A stretch of 7,866 bases of DNA from an uncultured Propionibacteriaceae bacterium. Its GTDB lineage: Bacteria > Actinomycetota > Actinomycetes > Propionibacteriales > Propionibacteriaceae. The stretch spans positions 1-7,866 of the forward strand of contig CAKZJI010000278.1 in the NCBI GenBank assembly GCA_936941515.1, given 5' to 3'. The position numbers and the translations under genes were made by a program. The notes beneath the pieces were generated by a model, which saw only the letters and a program-made list of their open reading frames with translations, made no database searches and had not been told where the DNA came from. Shown here in pieces: positions 6,215-7,866 of the stretch (within the stretch, counting starts at the first letter, position 1; each line of letters opens with the position of its first letter).

Positions 6215-7015
6215 TCAGCGACGCTGGGCTGAAGCGGTCTGGTAGAGGCAGATGGCCGCGGCGGACGACAGGTTGAGGCTTTCCGCGGAGCCCCACATCG
6301 GGATGGCGACGATCTGGTCTGCCAGAGCCGCGTCAGTCTCCGGCAAGCCCCAGGCCTCGTTGCCCATCAGCCAGGCTGACGGCGGATGCAGCCGTCCGGA
6401 GGCTGCCAGCAGGTCCAAGGGCTCGCCGTCGCCGTCAGCGGCCAGGACCTGCATGCCCCGCGCGTGCACCTCGGCCACGGCGTCGGCCAGCTCAATGCCG
6501 GTGAGAATCGGCAGGTGAAAGAGGGAGCCGACGGAGGAACGCACGGTCTTGGGGTTCCACACCTCAACCGATCCCGTGGTGAGAATCACGCCGTCGGCGC
6601 CGAACGCATCGGCGCACCGGATGACGGTCCCGGCATTCCCGGGGTCGCGCACCTGGGCGCAGATCACGAGGAGCCGGGCATCGGCGATGTCCTCCCACCC
6701 GAAGCTTGGCTGGCGACACACGGCGACGATCCCCTGCGGGGTGACGGTGTCGCTGAGCTGGCGCATCGCGGATTCGCCGCCCCGCCAGACGGGAACGGAG
6801 ACCCCCTCCAACAGGTCGGCATGACGTTCCAGATCACCCACCACCACGGCCTTGACCAGGTCGCCGGCGGCCAGCGCCTCCCGCACGGCCTGCCGTCCCT
6901 CGGCGAGGAACTCCCCCGCCAGGTCACGGCCGCGGCGATTCGTCAGCCGGCGAAACGAACGCAGCACGGAGCCGGGAAGCTCACGTGCTGCGTTCGTCCT
7001 TGAGGAATCGGTCAC
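6215..7015 (-). CDS. TrmH/SpoU-family (SPOUT) RNA 2'-O-ribose methyltransferase
   Basis: S-adenosylmethionine-dependent enzyme that methylates a ribose 2'-OH in rRNA or tRNA. It has 266 aa. The N-terminal substrate-binding domain (L30e-like) spans about 18-100 and includes FLAEGRQAVREAL (36-48). The knotted SPOUT domain spans about 114-262 with all three motifs: motif 1 RDPGNAGTVIR at 123-133 (Asn127, Arg133), motif 2 LMGNEAWGLPE at 216-226 (Glu220), and motif 3 IPMWGSAESLNLSSAAAI at 238-255. The exact target base cannot be read from the sequence; 23S rRNA is likely, given close relatives (RlmB and TsnR types) and its place next to two ribosomal protein genes. The start is GTG at 7015-7013, only 2 nt after the rplT stop. 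There is no strong ribosome binding site, so restart by ribosomes finishing rplT is likely. A GTG at codon 17 is a less likely alternative. Confidence 0.93.
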   Translation of the reverse strand: MTDSSRTNAARELPGSVLRSFRRLTNRRGRDLAGEFLAEGRQAVREALAAGDLVKAVVVGDLERHADLLEGVSVPVWRGGESAMRQLSDTVTPQGIVAVCRQPSFGWEDIADARLLVICAQVRDPGNAGTVIRCADAFGADGVILTTGSVEVWNPKTVRSSVGSLFHLPILTGIELADAVAEVHARGMQVLAADGDGEPLDLLAASGRLHPPSAWLMGNEAWGLPETDAALADQIVAIPMWGSAESLNLSSAAAICLYQTASAQRR

Positions 7016-7017
7016 GC

Positions 7018-7386
7018 TCAGGCCGCGGCCGGGGCCTGGTGCTCGCGTGCCACGGCGACCAGTGCCGAGAAGGCCTTGGGGTCACTAACGGCCAGTTCGG
7101 CCAGGATCTTGCGGTCCACCTCAATCTCGGCCTTCTTCAGGCCGTCGATGAGACGGCTGTAGCTCATCCCCTCGGCGCGCGCCGCGGCGTTGATGCGCTG
7201 AATCCACAGGGCGCGGAAGTCGCCCTTCCTGGCGCGGCGGTCGCGGTAGGCATAGGTGGCAGAGTGGAGGATCTGCTCCTTGGCCTTGCGGTAGAGGCGC
7301 GAGCGCTGCCCGCGGTAGCCGGAGGCCTGCTCCAGAATGTCACGGCGCTTCTTGCGCGCATTCACAGAACGCTTGACGCGTGCCAT
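7018..7386 (-). CDS. rplT: 50S ribosomal protein L20
   Basis: Binds 23S rRNA early in 50S assembly. In E. coli and Bacillus it, or its leader RNA, also regulates this operon. At 122 aa it is near the usual 117-120. Seen: the basic N-terminal extension [15 protein letters not shown], then [18 protein letters not shown] (21-38), the core [21 protein letters not shown], and a globular end with [14 protein letters not shown]. The last few residues (EHQAPAAA) are a short Ala/Pro tail. The ATG at 7386 has AGGAG 5 nt upstream. It stands between rpmI and the methyltransferase gene, the standard bacterial order after infC and rpmI. Confidence 0.99.
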   Translation of the reverse strand: MARVKRSVNARKKRRDILEQASGYRGQRSRLYRKAKEQILHSATYAYRDRRARKGDFRALWIQRINAAARAEGMSYSRLIDGLKKAEIEVDRKILAELAVSDPKAFSALVAVAREHQAPAAA

Positions 7387-7404
7387 GGTTACTCCTTGAT
7401 TTTG

Positions 7405-7422
7405 GGCCGGTCAGCCCCGGCC
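7405..7422. repeat. Inverted repeat in the rpmI-rplT gap
   Basis: GGCCGG (7405-7410) and CCGGCC (7417-7422) form a perfect 6-bp stem with a 6-nt loop in the 63-nt gap before rplT. On the transcribed (minus) strand it is followed by CAAAATCA and then the rplT ribosome binding site, so it is not an intrinsic terminator. It could modulate rplT translation or mRNA stability, or be chance. Confidence 0.3.
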
Positions 7423-7449
7423 TATCGGGTGGTGGGGGTTCGGGCTTGG

Positions 7450-7656
7450 TCAGCGACCGGGGTGACCGCCAAGCAGGGCTTTTGCCTGCTTGAGGTCGGC
7501 GCCAGCCAGCTCGGTGTTGCCCTTGAGGCGGCGCAGGCGCTTGGACGACTTGTGGGCGTTGAGGTGGCCCAGGTTCGCCTGGCGGTGCATCAACTTGCCC
7601 GATCCGGTGACCTTGAAACGCTTCTTGGCACCCGAGTGGCTCTTCATCTTCGGCAT
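7450..7656 (-). CDS. rpmI: 50S ribosomal protein L35
   Basis: Small, very basic 50S subunit protein of 68 aa (family about 64-66). Seen: the conserved start MPKMKSHSGAKKRFKVTGSG, the HRQANLGHL segment and the KSSKRLRRLKG segment; the end (GGHPGR) is short and basic. The ATG at 7656 has GGAG 5 nt upstream on the minus strand. It lies 64 nt after infC and 63 nt before rplT, the conserved infC-rpmI-rplT order, and the three are probably co-transcribed. Confidence 0.98.
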   Translation of the reverse strand: MPKMKSHSGAKKRFKVTGSGKLMHRQANLGHLNAHKSSKRLRRLKGNTELAGADLKQAKALLGGHPGR

Positions 7657-7704
7657 GGTGGCTCCATTTCATAGTCATGCGGCCATGCGACCGCCTGGAG
7701 TGGA

Positions 7705-7725
7705 TCTGATCCCCGACGGATCAGA
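7705..7725. repeat. Perfect 8-bp hairpin over the infC stop codon
   Basis: TCTGATCC (7705-7712) and GGATCAGA (7718-7725) form a perfect 8-bp stem around a 5-nt loop. On the minus strand the infC TGA (7723-7721) sits inside the 5' arm. No T-run follows, so termination is not shown. It could slow ribosome release or decay, or adjust how much transcript reaches rpmI-rplT. Confidence 0.4.
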
Positions 7726-7866
7726 GGTCGATGTCAGGGTCCATGTTGTCGGCGGGACCCTTCTTCTTCTTTGCCTGCCCAGCGGCTGCGGCTCGCTGAC
7801 GGGCCTCGTAGGCCTTGTCCGCTTCGGCCGCGGCGGCACGCTCGGCAGCCTTGCGATCACGCTCGG
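7721..7866 (-). CDS. infC: Translation initiation factor IF-3, C-terminal tail (5' part outside window)
   Basis: IF-3 binds the 30S subunit and checks the initiator tRNA and start codon. Only the last 47 codons are here (frame from base 7864, TGA at 7723-7721). The visible part is not the IF-3 core but a charged, low-complexity tail: a probable helix with ERDRKAAERAAAA and EADKAYEARQR, then KKKK and an acidic end (DNMDPDIDL). The call rests on the conserved infC-rpmI-rplT order and on my memory that many high-GC actinobacteria carry such IF-3 tails; the core that would prove it is outside the window. A 61-codon frame over the same bases in another phase looks like a shadow. Confidence 0.78.
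   Translation of the reverse strand, partial: ERDRKAAERAAAAEADKAYEARQRAAAAGQAKKKKGPADNMDPDIDL

Noticed and set aside
7675..7860. 61-codon minus-strand frame at the right edge
   Set aside because: It overlaps the infC tail in another phase; Arg/Pro-rich with no family pattern, and it runs past the infC stop into the rpmI leader.
1..7866. CRISPR array, tRNA, rRNA, insertion sequence or phage attachment site
   Set aside because: No regularly spaced direct repeats, no cloverleaf-like gap sequence, no transposase or terminal inverted repeats; gaps between genes are all under 80 bp.

Overview
The window is a stretch of a high-GC actinobacterial chromosome. GC-rich third codon positions, GTG starts, an actinobacterial-type leucyl-tRNA synthetase (KMGKS signature), an IF3 with a charged C-terminal tail, and the order infC-rpmI-rplT-methyltransferase-pheS-pheT all fit Actinomycetota. 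Family Propionibacteriaceae is my best guess, from general resemblance only. No sequence search was possible.

Layout. Eight genes lie head to tail on the minus strand from the right edge to about base 854: the 3' end of infC (translation initiation factor 3), rpmI (L35), rplT (L20), a TrmH/SPOUT-family RNA ribose methyltransferase, pheS and pheT (both subunits of phenylalanyl-tRNA synthetase), a cytochrome P450, and a TetR-family regulator. The 3' end of leuS (leucyl-tRNA synthetase) enters from the left on the plus strand and converges on the regulator gene, with 3 bp between the two stop codons. No gene-free stretch exceeds 80 bp.

How they work together. infC, rpmI, rplT, the methyltransferase, pheST and leuS are housekeeping translation genes: initiation, 50S assembly, RNA modification and tRNA charging. 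Spacing is tight: pheS/pheT overlap by the 4-nt ATGA, the methyltransferase starts 2 nt after the rplT stop, the P450 starts 23 nt after pheT, and tetR starts 10 nt after the P450 with its ribosome binding site over the P450 stop codon. The 76-bp gap before pheS is the longest break in the run.

The P450-tetR pair at the end of the pheST operon is the only accessory-looking part. The P450 has its heme ligand and ExxR motif but lacks the usual I-helix acid-alcohol pair. The regulator has a Tet-repressor-type fold without the tetracycline-magnesium ligands. No redox partner is encoded here. I see no mobile element, CRISPR array, tRNA, rRNA or clearly new multi-gene system; most of the window is ordinary core-genome sequence.
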